From the NCBI GenBank assembly GCA_041390365.1, contig JAWKQB010000001.1:558001-622000 (forward strand): a DNA stretch of 64,000 nt, in the 5' to 3' direction. Below, one piece after another: positions 1 through 11,085 of this stretch (positions within the stretch are counted from its first letter, which is position 1; the number at the start of each line of letters is the position of its first letter). This DNA is from Syntrophotaleaceae bacterium. GTDB taxonomy: Bacteria; Desulfobacterota; Desulfuromonadia; Desulfuromonadales; Syntrophotaleaceae. The translations under genes and the position numbers were made by a program. The notes below the pieces were generated by a model. It was not told the DNA's origin. It did no database searches and saw only the letters and a program-made list of their open reading frames with translations.

Positions 1-243
1 AAGATCGAAGCCCTGTGCCGGGAAAACGTGATTTTCATGGCCCTGTCCGCCGACAGCCGGCCCCATTTCACCACCATCGCCGACTTCATCTCCTCCTCCC
101 ACGAGCAGATCGCCGACCTGTTCCAGCAGGTGCTGATGGTCTGCGATTCCCTGGGATTGATCGGCAAGGAGATGTTCGCTATCGATGGCTGCAAGATGCC
201 CTCAAACGCCTCCAAGGAGTGGAGTGGCACCCTGACCGATCTG
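1..243 (+). pseudogene. IS transposase remnant, N-terminal/central part
   Basis: Frame 1 is open from the first base and reads as the central part of an IS1182-like DDE transposase. Recognisable blocks are ENVIFMALSADSRPHFTTI, an FQQVL-CD-LGLIG-KEMFAIDG segment (FAIDG carries the conserved Asp) and PSNASKEWSGT. Homology to the family breaks off near base 243, and the frame ends in TGA at 256-258. In intact relatives a Lys-rich coiled stretch follows SNASK-SGT; here it is replaced by unrelated coding sequence. The start lies outside the window. The family is recalled from motif pattern, not from a database search. It is certainly non-functional because later parts are frameshifted or missing. 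Confidence 0.8.
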
Positions 244-452
244 GGGGGCGGGTCCTGATTGCAGATATCGCGTTTCCGAGTGCAGCTGCGAGGGACGCTG
301 CTGCAGAGATTTGTAGCGACAGTTGGGATGATACCGAGCACTATTGGGTCGCAGAGGAAATGCTGGTAGTTATTGAGGGTGCCGGGTTCAAGATGCATTT
401 TCAGCAGGTTTCAAGTTGTGCCGGCATAGTTCAACTTTCGAAAATGGGTTAG
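243..452 (+). pseudogene. class I SAM methyltransferase C-terminal fragment inside the IS remnant
   Basis: From about base 243 a different frame (frame 3) reads GGRVLIADIAFPS, then a YWVAEEM segment, EGAGFKMHFQQVSSCAGI and a stop at 450-452. This is the typical C-terminal third of a small class I SAM-dependent methyltransferase: the strand carrying VLIADIAF, then the final beta hairpin. No N-terminal SAM-binding glycine motif is present, so the gene is truncated. Transposase homology stops just before it and resumes about 50 bases after it. It therefore looks like a fragment captured by or recombined into the IS. It is presumably not expressed as a functional enzyme. Confidence 0.6.
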
Positions 453-495
453 CAAATACATCAACGCGTTTTGCTGTTAGATTGGTCCGAGCCCC

Positions 496-698
496 CCTTT
501 TGGTCAACAAGCACCGTGACGAGGACAAGCAGACGGGAAGACGAGCAAAAAGAAGCCCTGACTAAGGCCGGCTGCAAGATCAAGGAGTTTCTGAAAAAGA
601 ACAAGCAGCACCTAGGCCGCAGTCATATGTCCAATGGAAGCTATTGACCAAGCTGCACAATATGACCAAGGTTCACCGTTACGGCTGGTCCTTGTGAG
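496..698 (+). pseudogene. IS transposase remnant, coiled region and C-terminus
   Basis: Transposase-like sequence resumes near 500 with VNKHRDED, as in the Lys/Glu-rich stretch that follows SNASK in IS1182-like transposases. It shifts frame to AGCKIKEFLKKNKQHLG. After a large deletion it continues at 645-698 with LTKLHNMTKVHRYGWSL and a stop, which matches the usual C-terminal L-H-N-I-K-YG pattern. At least two frameshifts and loss of most of the catalytic core are visible. No clear terminal inverted repeat was recognised downstream, so the element boundary is unknown. Confidence 0.65.
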
Positions 699-851
699 AG
701 GGAAGGGTGCATGTGCCGTATATTGTTAAAATATACATAATCCATAGGATTGAGCGGGATGTGCAAAAAGCCGCGTGCCCTCTCATGCTACATGTTGGCA
801 GAGCTGGCTGATGCAGACCCAAAGTTTTGTTCTTTTGAGGTAATTCAAATT

Positions 852-1538
852 ATGAGCTTGGTCTTCCTGAGCGATCAATTGATTCGCGATAATGACGAAA
901 CTGATTGTGCCATTATGTCCTTGCTTGATGAGCGGAATAATAACACTTTATTTTACATTCCTTCTCAAGGAGACAAAGACAGGTTTTTCTATTCAAGGAT
1001 CGTTTCGTATTATTCACGGTTCGGAATACGTGTGATGGATTATTTCGATCTAGAGAATAAATTCGAGGAAAAAAGGATTGAAGAACTATTTAATGCAGGT
1101 GCTGTCCATTTAAGTGGAGGCTCAACTTTCCATTTTCTTCAAAATCTCCAGAGAAGAAATTTTTTACCAGTTCTTCAAAAGTACGTGGCAAACGGGGGAA
1201 CCCTTATTGGTGTCAGCGCAGGTGCTCTGTTGATGACGCCGCATATTTCGGCATCATTAGTCTATGGTGATCCATTAATAGAGGGAATGGATACTCAAGC
1301 CCTGAATCTCGTAGATTGGGAATTCTTTCCGCATGTCAATTCTCTGATAACGGAAGATAAAATTATTGCGTATTCAAGGCAGACGGAGAAAATAATACTA
1401 TCTTGCGAAGATGGTGATGGGATTATCGTGTCCGATGCGGGGACTCGGTACATCGGAAATGTTAAAGAGTATTTCAATGGGGCCTTGAGGGACAATAAGG
1501 TGTCATCGGGGTCGGACCAGCGGAAACCGTCGATTTAA
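852..1538 (+). CDS. peptidase S51 family (dipeptidase E-like)
   Basis: A 228-residue protein, almost the length of E. coli PepE. The start chosen is ATG 852, preceded by a TGAGGT ribosome-binding site and giving the family's usual MSLVFLS first strand; in-frame TTG 750 and ATG 759 would add an unrelated extension. The motif LSGGST and the nucleophile elbow GVSAGA place the catalytic Ser at residue 122 (Ser120 in PepE). FFPHVNS supplies the probable His. Family members are cytoplasmic serine peptidases, often specific for Asp-X dipeptides; some are cyanophycinases, so the substrate is uncertain. Its base composition is clearly AT-richer than its neighbours and it adjoins an IS remnant, suggesting horizontal acquisition. 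Confidence 0.75.
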   Translation: MSLVFLSDQLIRDNDETDCAIMSLLDERNNNTLFYIPSQGDKDRFFYSRIVSYYSRFGIRVMDYFDLENKFEEKRIEELFNAGAVHLSGGSTFHFLQNLQRRNFLPVLQKYVANGGTLIGVSAGALLMTPHISASLVYGDPLIEGMDTQALNLVDWEFFPHVNSLITEDKIIAYSRQTEKIILSCEDGDGIIVSDAGTRYIGNVKEYFNGALRDNKVSSGSDQRKPSI

Positions 1539-1691
1539 AATGCGAAATTTCAAAATATGGCTCTTAGAGGCGTCGGCGGCAGGCGCTTGGGAAGCCTGAA
1601 AAGCGGAAATTGTTGGAACGGGATCTTCCGATGACGATGTCGGTCCCTGCTTGATTATCCAGTATCAGTCCTGCAGCGGTGGTATTGCAAA

Positions 1692-2192
1692 ATGTCCCAT
1701 TCACGATTCTACGTTCTTCTGAAGGAAAGGGTTCTCCGGTTACTGTTTCCACCGGCACTGGCATGGTCGCTGCTCCTGCTCTTCGCCGAGGAGGTGGGCC
1801 GTATGCAACGGCTGAATCCTTTTCCCGAAGGCACGGCAACGCACCTCCTGTTCGAGGCGTTTGTGGATTGGCCGTTGCCGGTCTTGACGGGCTTCCTGGC
1901 AGCCGTCTGGCTGTTGCGTCGCTGGCCAGTCTTCCTGCGCCTGTGGCCGCCCGCATCCGTGGCCGTTACCCTGATTCACCTCCTCTTTCATGGCGCGCTG
2001 ATGTTCGCAGGCGTGACTATCGGCACGGTGGTGATCAGTTATCTCTTTTATGATCCCGCCACTGATCCGCAGGGTCAGTTCCATCTCTGGGTGTGGGCGG
2101 GCGGGTTGTTGCACGCCGTTGCGCTCACACCACTCGCGGCACTGCTCACGGTGTGGTGGGCTGCACGCCGGAAAAGAGGGGTTGCCGGATGA
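1692..2192 (+). CDS. hypothetical membrane protein
   Basis: A 166-residue protein with about four hydrophobic segments: roughly residues 15-32, 58-75, 85-108 and 135-158. It has an Arg/Lys-rich C-terminus (RRKRG). I recognise no family and see no catalytic motif. Its stop overlaps the ATG of the next gene (ATGA at 2189-2192), so the two are probably translationally coupled. It is the first of three consecutive small membrane proteins on the same strand. Codon use is GC-rich like the core genome and unlike the upstream S51 gene. Function unknown. Confidence 0.6.
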   Translation: MSHSRFYVLLKERVLRLLFPPALAWSLLLLFAEEVGRMQRLNPFPEGTATHLLFEAFVDWPLPVLTGFLAAVWLLRRWPVFLRLWPPASVAVTLIHLLFHGALMFAGVTIGTVVISYLFYDPATDPQGQFHLWVWAGGLLHAVALTPLAALLTVWWAARRKRGVAG

Positions 2193-2431
2193 AGAAAGGT
2201 CTATTGCTGGTCGCATTGTTGGCCAACATTGTGGCGCTTTTTTGCGTCCTCAACCCCTGGTTCGAAGACTGGATGAGCCAAGGCATCATCTTTTTCGTTC
2301 TCGAAGCGGTCTTTCTGATGCTCATCGGCGTGCCGGTATTCGTTCATCACCTTCGCAGGGGATTGTCGGCGCGCGAGGCGCTGGCCGCGAGCATGGATTC
2401 GGTGATGAGCTTTCTTGCGGGTTGGGTTTGA
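2189..2431 (+). CDS. small hypothetical membrane protein
   Basis: An 80-residue protein beginning MKKGLLLVALLANIVALF, a membrane anchor or signal-like segment, followed by a second hydrophobic stretch (IIFFVLEAVFLMLIGVPVF) and a short basic loop. The start ATG at 2189 overlaps the previous stop in an ATGA arrangement, which fixes this start over an upstream in-frame alternative. No family recognised. It is probably an inner-membrane protein acting with the 166-residue protein encoded just upstream. Confidence 0.55.
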   Translation: MKKGLLLVALLANIVALFCVLNPWFEDWMSQGIIFFVLEAVFLMLIGVPVFVHHLRRGLSAREALAASMDSVMSFLAGWV

Positions 2432-2566
2432 TGCTCACAAGGCGCAAAAGGGCGGAGTGGGCGACCGGCTGCAGCCCGTCGCCGCCGCTCTGGGGCTGCC
2501 GGTGCTGTCAGGTTTCTGTGTCTGTCAACTCGCTTGCGGACCAATTCACAAGGGAGCCAGTTGCCC

Positions 2567-2914
2567 ATGATCCGGATCCTCGGTGCAGTGCTGATTATCG
2601 GCAGCGGTCTGTTGGTCCTCTATGCGGAAGGATGCAACTGGATCGCTCTATGGAACCTGATGCCGTTGGCACTGGCTGCACTTGCGATCATGCATGGTCC
2701 CGGTGCAGAGCGACCGTCATGGAGTGCTGTCATTTTTGCCGGCGTCACGGCACTCGCTATCACTTTGACACATGCTGCCTGGGTCTTCGACTGGAGCGGA
2801 ATACGGACAGGATCATCCACGGCGGGGCTGCTTTTGCTGTTTTCACCGATCTATTCGGTTCTGCTCGGCACGGTTGGTTGGGCAGGGGCAAAATGGCTTT
2901 CGTCTATCTTTTAA
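2567..2914 (+). CDS. hypothetical membrane protein
   Basis: A 115-residue protein with four predicted hydrophobic helices (starting MIRILGAVLIIGSGLLVLY, then near residues 30-45, 55-75 and 85-105). ATG 2567 is chosen because it starts directly at the first membrane segment and has AAGGGA about 11 bases upstream; an in-frame start at 2534 would add 11 polar residues. It follows the two preceding small membrane genes after a 135-base gap. No recognisable family or motif; function unknown. Confidence 0.5.
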   Translation: MIRILGAVLIIGSGLLVLYAEGCNWIALWNLMPLALAALAIMHGPGAERPSWSAVIFAGVTALAITLTHAAWVFDWSGIRTGSSTAGLLLLFSPIYSVLLGTVGWAGAKWLSSIF

Positions 2915-3080
2915 GAGGGTGAGTACCACCTGGAGGGATATCGCCGTATCGTGTTGCTGCTCATACACAACTATACTGCCGCTCAGCCCTTCTTGGTTTG
3001 AAAGAATGAGTAATAGATCATGATCATACTGAGAGTTTCTGGAAACCGATAAGCTTGCAATAGGGTTAAGGAGACTGCCG

Positions 3081-4355
3081 ATGCCTGTTTACCGCTTAAT
3101 GGATTCTTCAGATGTCCGCAAAAATAGCCTCTCCCCCATCGCCTGTTTCTTACTGGCAGCATCCCTGATCCTTTTTGCCGGCTGTACAACCGTTCACAAG
3201 GATTTCAGGTCTTTTTCCCCTGTTTATGAACCAGGCGTCAAAGTGGCGGGCAAGGTGGCGATTGTGTTGTCTGACGAACTCTCCTCGTTCTATTACGTGC
3301 CTCGGGATTTCCAGGAATTTTCTTTGGGACCGGTTATTTGCGAAAACGCCCGCAAGGCAGCGACAGCGGTATTCGGTGAGCCTCTTTTTTTTGATAACAT
3401 GAACGATGCCGTATCCGCTCATCCTGATTTTATCGGGGTATTGCGACCCAGAGGTGCTTATCTCTACAGCATAAAGGAAATTCCAGTTACGGTCGTAACC
3501 TACGCGTCATTGACCTGGGAGTTGTTCTCCGGTGACAGCAAAAGACTTTACGGGGCTACGATTTACGGGGATGGGAAAGACCAGCGGACTTTGGGCATGG
3601 CTGATGTGCGCTACGAAACAAGCATGCAGCAATGCATGGACGCGCTTGCCGCCAACCTGTACAAGGTCATGCTGGAGGTGCCCCAAAGAGCGAGCAAAAA
3701 TCCTGCCGCTTCAGAGCAGATTCGCAAAGCAGTTGAGGGGTATCAGCGGGGGAGCACGACTTACGCCCAGCATCTTAATGAAAAGAATAGGGAATGGCAT
3801 CTTTTCGCCCTGCAAGAACGTGTGGAATTTAACGGAAGAAACTTCAGCTATGTGTTCGATCCGGTCTCGAAAAAACACACGTCCGTCATCGGCTGGACAT
3901 CTCATTGGGGTCTCCGTCTGCCGGCCATGGAATCGCTTCGGCCGTCCGTCTATCTGCCGCAGAGCATGATAGAACATTCAAAAGTCAAATCCGTTTTTAT
4001 TCAGGAAATGGTAGGGTCTGTTTATGACGACCGTCCGCTATGCGAGCTCGTTTTTGAGGGTGACAGCATCTCTGAATCGGTTCTCAAGTACCGGTCCTGC
4101 CCAAGTGATTTTTCTTCGTCGTCCGCCTATCTTTCGGTGGATGCTTTTGAAAATCGCAAGCTCAATGACACGGCTTGCAAGTGGCTAAATCTGCGGTTGG
4201 GCATGTCCAGAGAGGAAGCGGGACAACTGATCGGCGCACCCAAGCGGTTAATTTACGATTCCACTGTGGATGCAACGACCTTTGAGTACGGGTATGGTAG
4301 GGTGAAGTTCTATGGAAAAAATGATGAAGGTTTGTCCGGCTGGCAGCTCGATTAA
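3081..4355 (+). CDS. outer-membrane or periplasmic lipoprotein with BamE/SmpA-like C-terminus
   Basis: A 424-residue protein. A signal peptide ends in the lipobox LFAGC, with Cys35 the likely lipidated residue. An AGGAGA site 7 bases before ATG 3081 supports the start. The middle (about residues 45-200) is not recognised; it contains a segment like those of lipoproteins whose paralogs bind cell-envelope components. The last about 60 residues (LRLGMSREEAGQLIGAP, then YGYGRVKFY and GWQLD) resemble the SmpA/OmlA (BamE) fold, a small domain common in outer-membrane assembly lipoproteins. It stands alone, followed by a 363-base intergenic region. A role in envelope maintenance is inference. Confidence 0.65.
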   Translation: MPVYRLMDSSDVRKNSLSPIACFLLAASLILFAGCTTVHKDFRSFSPVYEPGVKVAGKVAIVLSDELSSFYYVPRDFQEFSLGPVICENARKAATAVFGEPLFFDNMNDAVSAHPDFIGVLRPRGAYLYSIKEIPVTVVTYASLTWELFSGDSKRLYGATIYGDGKDQRTLGMADVRYETSMQQCMDALAANLYKVMLEVPQRASKNPAASEQIRKAVEGYQRGSTTYAQHLNEKNREWHLFALQERVEFNGRNFSYVFDPVSKKHTSVIGWTSHWGLRLPAMESLRPSVYLPQSMIEHSKVKSVFIQEMVGSVYDDRPLCELVFEGDSISESVLKYRSCPSDFSSSSAYLSVDAFENRKLNDTACKWLNLRLGMSREEAGQLIGAPKRLIYDSTVDATTFEYGYGRVKFYGKNDEGLSGWQLD

Positions 4356-4718
4356 TTCGGCTCTCCAAAGCCGGCGCTGGGGAGTGTCTCCAGAACCCTT
4401 TGGCAGAACGGAACTTTCTTGACATCAAAAAGTCAAAGTCTTACAAACAGAGCCGGGGATTTTGAGTATATCCCCGAACTTGCTTTATCCGTCGATCAGG
4501 GTGTTCCCTTTTTGCGGTAAATGGCATCGTTTTCTCAAACCGTACCACAGTCCTGCAGAACAGGCGGCTTTTTAAGGACGGATTCGAGGCAGCGAAGGGT
4601 CTAACGGCAAAGGCAGGGTTAACCAGGTTTCGGTTAGCCCTTTTTTATTGTTCGGTTTTTCCAATCAAGAGTTTCAGAAACGCTTTTTCACCTGCTGGTC
4701 ATCAAGGGGGAGGCATAC
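4356..4718 (+). other. 363-base intergenic region and carB leader
   Basis: No convincing gene. It contains a perfect 7-bp hairpin at 4454-4476 (CGGGGAT/ATCCCCG), a possible 3' end for the lipoprotein transcript. A strong intrinsic terminator follows at 4615-4648, only about 70 bases before carB. The stretch between them (4480-4610) has no recognised riboswitch consensus. The position of the second terminator suggests either a short untranslated RNA upstream or attenuation of carB. Confidence 0.5.
4615..4648 (+). terminator. intrinsic terminator in the carB leader (possible attenuator)
   Basis: GGGTTAACC (4616-4624) pairs with GGTTAGCCC (4632-4640) over nine base pairs including one G-U, with a 7-base loop, followed by six T. 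A competing upstream segment GGGTCTAAC (near 4596-4604) could pair with the same 3' arm with one bulge. This would give two mutually exclusive hairpins, as in attenuators. Confidence 0.7.
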
Positions 4719-7919
<3,201 letters not shown>

Positions 7920-7961
7920 CCCTGATACCTGTCCATTCAGGAAGCCCAGTTGTCAACAGAT

Positions 7962-7994
7962 AAGGGCATCCGTCGTCGGGGTGCCCTTTTTTTT
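7962..7994 (+). terminator. intrinsic terminator after carB
   Basis: A hairpin with GGGCA on the 5' side and TGCCC on the 3' side, extended by flanking AA/TT pairs, is followed by eight T at 7987-7994. Confidence 0.8.
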
Positions 7995-8181
7995 CTCTCT
8001 TTAGAGCCCCGATCAATGCTGTATAAGTCGACACTAATGCCGCTCCTGCCTCAATTTTCGCCCAAAAAGATTCACCCGATAGATTGATTCCTGCCCATTT
8101 GTCTTGCTCTCCTGCCTTTATTTTATGCAAAACTCTCCTGCTCATATTTGTAAGTATTTAAATTTTCTACGAAAATTTTCT

Positions 8182-8197
8182 TGGCACGGCCGATGCT
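8182..8197 (+). promoter_or_regulatory. sigma-54 promoter of glnK-amt
   Basis: The sequence TGGCACG-GCCG-ATGCT matches the -24/-12 consensus (TGGCACG N4 TTGCW) at all but one position. The invariant GG (8183-8184) and GC (8195-8196) are separated by exactly 10 bases. It predicts transcription from about 8208, 138 bases before glnK. This fits NtrC/RpoN control of nitrogen-scavenging genes. Bases 7997-8180 carry no recognised gene but would hold the enhancer sites. Confidence 0.88.
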
Positions 8198-8345
8198 AAA
8201 TTAATTCAGCAGATTTCAAATTATGGCCTGCCCGAGCTGCATCAATCCCGACGGGGAGAGAACCACCAGCAACCAGACAGTCATTTTGCCGGCATGACTG
8301 TTCGTGGGTTCGCCGCAGGCACCAAACACAAGGGAGTGGGACACG

Positions 8346-8684
8346 ATGAAAAAAGTGGAATGCATTATCAAGCCATTCAAGCTTGACGAAGTCAAAGAAG
8401 CTCTGTCAGGCCTCGGCATAACCGGGATGACGGTGAGTGAAGTGCGGGGATTCGGCCGCCAGAAGGGACATACCGAACTGTACCGCGGGGCGGAGTACCA
8501 GATCGATTTCATTCCCAAGATCAAAATCGAACTGGTGATTCCTACCGACCGGGTCGCCGAAGTCGTGGATACAGTGAGGAGGGAAGCGGCGACCGGCACC
8601 ATCGGCGATGGCAAGATATTTGTCTATGACATCGAGCAGACTATCCGGATTCGGACTGGTGAAACAGGTGAGGAAGCTCTTTAA
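8346..8684 (+). CDS. glnK: nitrogen regulatory protein P-II
   Basis: A 112-residue PII signal protein. It senses 2-oxoglutarate and ATP/ADP and controls the ammonium channel and nitrogen metabolism by direct binding. The start ATG 8346 gives the canonical MKKVECIIKPFKLDEVKEAL. The T-loop has ELYRGAEY, with Tyr51 the standard uridylylation site, and the C-terminal block TGTIGDGKIFV is intact. It lies directly downstream of a sigma-54 promoter and 31 bases before amt. This pairing is typical of glnK rather than the glnB next to glnA, so the symbol rests on context. Confidence 0.95.
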   Translation: MKKVECIIKPFKLDEVKEALSGLGITGMTVSEVRGFGRQKGHTELYRGAEYQIDFIPKIKIELVIPTDRVAEVVDTVRREAATGTIGDGKIFVYDIEQTIRIRTGETGEEAL

Positions 8685-8715
8685 GTCATCACTCAGAAAC
8701 AAGGAGGATAAAAAA

Positions 8716-10059
8716 GTGAAACGATTCGGTACGCTCATAGCGGTCAGTCTGCTGCTGCTCGCGCCCGTCGTCGGATTTGCCGAGGAGGCAGCTCCCCTTA
8801 CCGCCGACGCCGTTCAGACCAACCTGAACTTCGTCTGGACCATGATCGCCGCCTTCCTGGTCTTTATCATGCAGGCCGGTTTCGCCCTGGTTGAAAGCGG
8901 ATTTACCCGGGCCAAGAACGCCTGCAACATCCTGATGAAAAATCTGATGGACTTCTCCGTCGGGTCCATCGCCTTCTGGATGATCGGGTTCGGCCTGATG
9001 TTCGGCACCACCAACGGCTTTTTCGGCACCACCGATTTCTTCTTTGGTGGCGCCGTGGGCGATGGCGAAGCCTGGAACTACGCCTTCTGGATGTTCCAGG
9101 TGGTGTTTGCCGCCACGGCCGCGACCATCATCTCCGGAGCCGTTGCCGAGCGCACCAAGTTCAGCGCCTACATGGTCTATTCGTTCTTTGTCTCTGCCCT
9201 GATCTATCCCATTTTCGGATCCTGGGCCTGGGGCGGCTTGTACAATGGCGGCGGCTGGCTCGAAGGTCTCGGTTTCATCGATTTTGCCGGGAGCACCGTG
9301 GTTCACTCCATGGGCGGCTGGCTGGCCCTGGCCGGCGCCATCGTCGTCGGTCCCCGTCTCGGCAAATACGACAAGGCCGGCAAGGTCAGGCCGATCCCCG
9401 GTCACAGCATCCCTCTGGCCGGCCTCGGCGTGTTCCTGCTCTGGTTCGGCTGGTTCGGGTTCAACCCCGGTTCCACCACCGTCGGTGACACCTCCATTGC
9501 CCTTATCGCCGTAACCACCAACCTGGCCGCCGCGGCCGGCGCCATCACCGCCATGCTGGCCACCTGGATCAAGTACGGCAAGGCTGACGTCGGCATGACC
9601 CTCAACGGCGCCCTGGCCGGTCTGGTCGGTATCACCGCCGGCTGCGCCAACGTCACTCCGCTGTCCGCGGTCATCATCGGCGCCATCGCCGGCATTCTGG
9701 TCCTTTTTTCGGTCCTGTTCTTCGACAAGATCAAGATTGACGATCCCGTTGGTGCCGTATCCGTCCACGGCGTTTGCGGCGCCTGGGGCACCCTGGCTGC
9801 GGGCCTGTTCGACTCCGCCGGCTTCTCCATGAAAACCGTCGGCGTGCAGCTGATCGGCATCGGGGCGTGTTTCGCCTGGGCCTTCATCACCGGTCTGATC
9901 CTGTTCAAACTGATCGACCTGGTCATCGGCATGCGCGTCACCAAGGAAGAGGAGATGGCCGGCCTCGACTTCTGCGAACACGGTGCCAGCGCCTATCCCG
10001 ACTTCCAGACCGTGCGCATGGGAACCGTTTTCACCCCCGGCGAAGGTCCGACCAAGTAA
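8716..10059 (+). CDS. amt: ammonium transporter Amt
   Basis: A 447-residue inner-membrane ammonium channel. The start is GTG 8716, preceded by a strong AAGGAGG at 8701-8707; an in-frame start at 8608 would overlap glnK. Residues 1-22 form a signal peptide (VSLLLLAPVVGFAEEA), followed by 11 membrane segments. Both pore histidines of the twin-His motif are visible, in STVVHSMGGW and VSVHGVCGAWG. The partner GlnK is encoded immediately upstream, consistent with T-loop gating of the pore. The C-terminus (about 30 residues, EEEMAGLDFCEHGASAYPD) is the conserved cytoplasmic regulatory tail. Confidence 0.97.
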   Translation: MKRFGTLIAVSLLLLAPVVGFAEEAAPLTADAVQTNLNFVWTMIAAFLVFIMQAGFALVESGFTRAKNACNILMKNLMDFSVGSIAFWMIGFGLMFGTTNGFFGTTDFFFGGAVGDGEAWNYAFWMFQVVFAATAATIISGAVAERTKFSAYMVYSFFVSALIYPIFGSWAWGGLYNGGGWLEGLGFIDFAGSTVVHSMGGWLALAGAIVVGPRLGKYDKAGKVRPIPGHSIPLAGLGVFLLWFGWFGFNPGSTTVGDTSIALIAVTTNLAAAAGAITAMLATWIKYGKADVGMTLNGALAGLVGITAGCANVTPLSAVIIGAIAGILVLFSVLFFDKIKIDDPVGAVSVHGVCGAWGTLAAGLFDSAGFSMKTVGVQLIGIGACFAWAFITGLILFKLIDLVIGMRVTKEEEMAGLDFCEHGASAYPDFQTVRMGTVFTPGEGPTK

Positions 10060-10073
10060 ACCCAGTTCAAAGA

Positions 10074-10112
10074 TTGCGGCCCGACCGGGGATGGTCCTCA
10101 CGAGGGCCGCAA
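10074..10112 (+). other. intergenic hairpin between amt and barrel gene
   Basis: A perfect 9-bp stem (TTGCGGCCC / GGGCCGCAA) closes a 21-base loop and is followed by A, not T. It is not a plus-strand terminator. It may act as an RNA stability or processing element separating amt from the downstream outer-membrane gene. Confidence 0.5.
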
Positions 10113-10137
10113 AAAAATGCAATCAGGAGAGTTTAAA

Positions 10138-10872
10138 ATGAAAAAGTGGAGCGTTTTGTTTGTTGCCCTGGTCATGATCGGGGCGGGGATGGTCAACACC
10201 TCCCAGGCGGCGATCGAGGTTGAAGGGGATGTCTATGCCGGTGTGTTCGACAAGTACCTGTGGCGCGGTTTCGATCTGAGTGAAGGTCGCCCGGTTCTCC
10301 AGGGCGGGATCGATCTGTCTTTTGGTAACTGGACCCTCAGCACCTGGCACAACTGGCAGTTGAAAAGTGGACCGACCATCAACTCCGGGGAGCTGAACGA
10401 AACCGACCTCATCCTCGACTACTCTTTCGATGTCGGCGAAATGCTTTCCGTTTCGGTGGGGAATATTTGGTACATGCTGGATTTCGAAGGGGCTGAGGAC
10501 ACCAACGAGCTCTATGCCGGCGCTACCGTCAACACCCTGCTTTCTCCGACCGTGACCATGTACTGGGACTGGGATGCCTGTGAAGAAGACGGCCTTTTCT
10601 TCACCTTCGATGTCAGCCACTCCTTCGATCTGATGGAAGGCCTCTCTCTCGGTCTCGGGGCACTGGTCAGCTACAATCAGCATAGTGATTACGCCGTGGG
10701 CGACTACAGCGGATTTCATCATTACGAGCTGAGCGCCGGGCTGGATTACACACTTACCGAATCTTTGACCCTGAGCCCCTCCTTTGTCTTCTCCTCGGGT
10801 ATCGACGACGACGCCAAGGATTCCATCGATAGCGAAATTCTGGCCGGGGTCACTCTCACCTTTGCCTTCTAG
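10138..10872 (+). CDS. outer-membrane beta-barrel protein (TorF/MipA-like), in the glnK-amt unit
   Basis: A 244-residue protein. ATG 10138 follows an AGGAGA site. A signal peptide is cleaved near NTSQAA, and the rest alternates polar and hydrophobic residues with many Gly/Trp/Tyr turns and a C-terminal aromatic residue (LTFAF), as expected of an outer-membrane barrel. The start of the mature protein (YAGVFDKYLWRGFDLSEG) is typical of TorF-type putative porins. It lies 78 bases after amt on the same strand without a real terminator between, so it probably belongs to the same sigma-54 transcript. A role in outer-membrane passage of a nitrogen compound is inference. Confidence 0.75.
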   Translation: MKKWSVLFVALVMIGAGMVNTSQAAIEVEGDVYAGVFDKYLWRGFDLSEGRPVLQGGIDLSFGNWTLSTWHNWQLKSGPTINSGELNETDLILDYSFDVGEMLSVSVGNIWYMLDFEGAEDTNELYAGATVNTLLSPTVTMYWDWDACEEDGLFFTFDVSHSFDLMEGLSLGLGALVSYNQHSDYAVGDYSGFHHYELSAGLDYTLTESLTLSPSFVFSSGIDDDAKDSIDSEILAGVTLTFAF

Positions 10873-10906
10873 TGTTCAACGAGCTCACTGCTGATCCTGT
10901 CGACAT

Positions 10907-10941
10907 GACCGCCGTCATCCACTATAGTGGGGGCGGCGGTC
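10907..10941 (+). terminator. hairpin after the glnK-amt unit
   Basis: GACCGCCG (10907-10914) pairs perfectly with CGGCGGTC (10934-10941); an inner palindrome CCACTATAGTGG lies in the loop. The T tract is poor (CTTGCC), so it may be a weak or factor-assisted terminator. Confidence 0.5.
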
Positions 10942-11085
10942 TTGCCATTCAAACCAGTTTATTCAATCCCGGGAGAATAGTTTCGTTGTCTGTAGGGAGG
11001 ACGCGGAACGGTTGTCGTTAGCGCAATCGTAGATGATAAGAATGCTTTCAACTACGGCAACGGCAACGAAAAGGATTTGTTTCCG

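Noticed and set aside
7997..8145. Minus-strand ORF upstream of glnK
   Set aside because: It runs through the carB terminator and has no domain or ribosome-binding site; the region is expected to hold NtrC enhancer sites.
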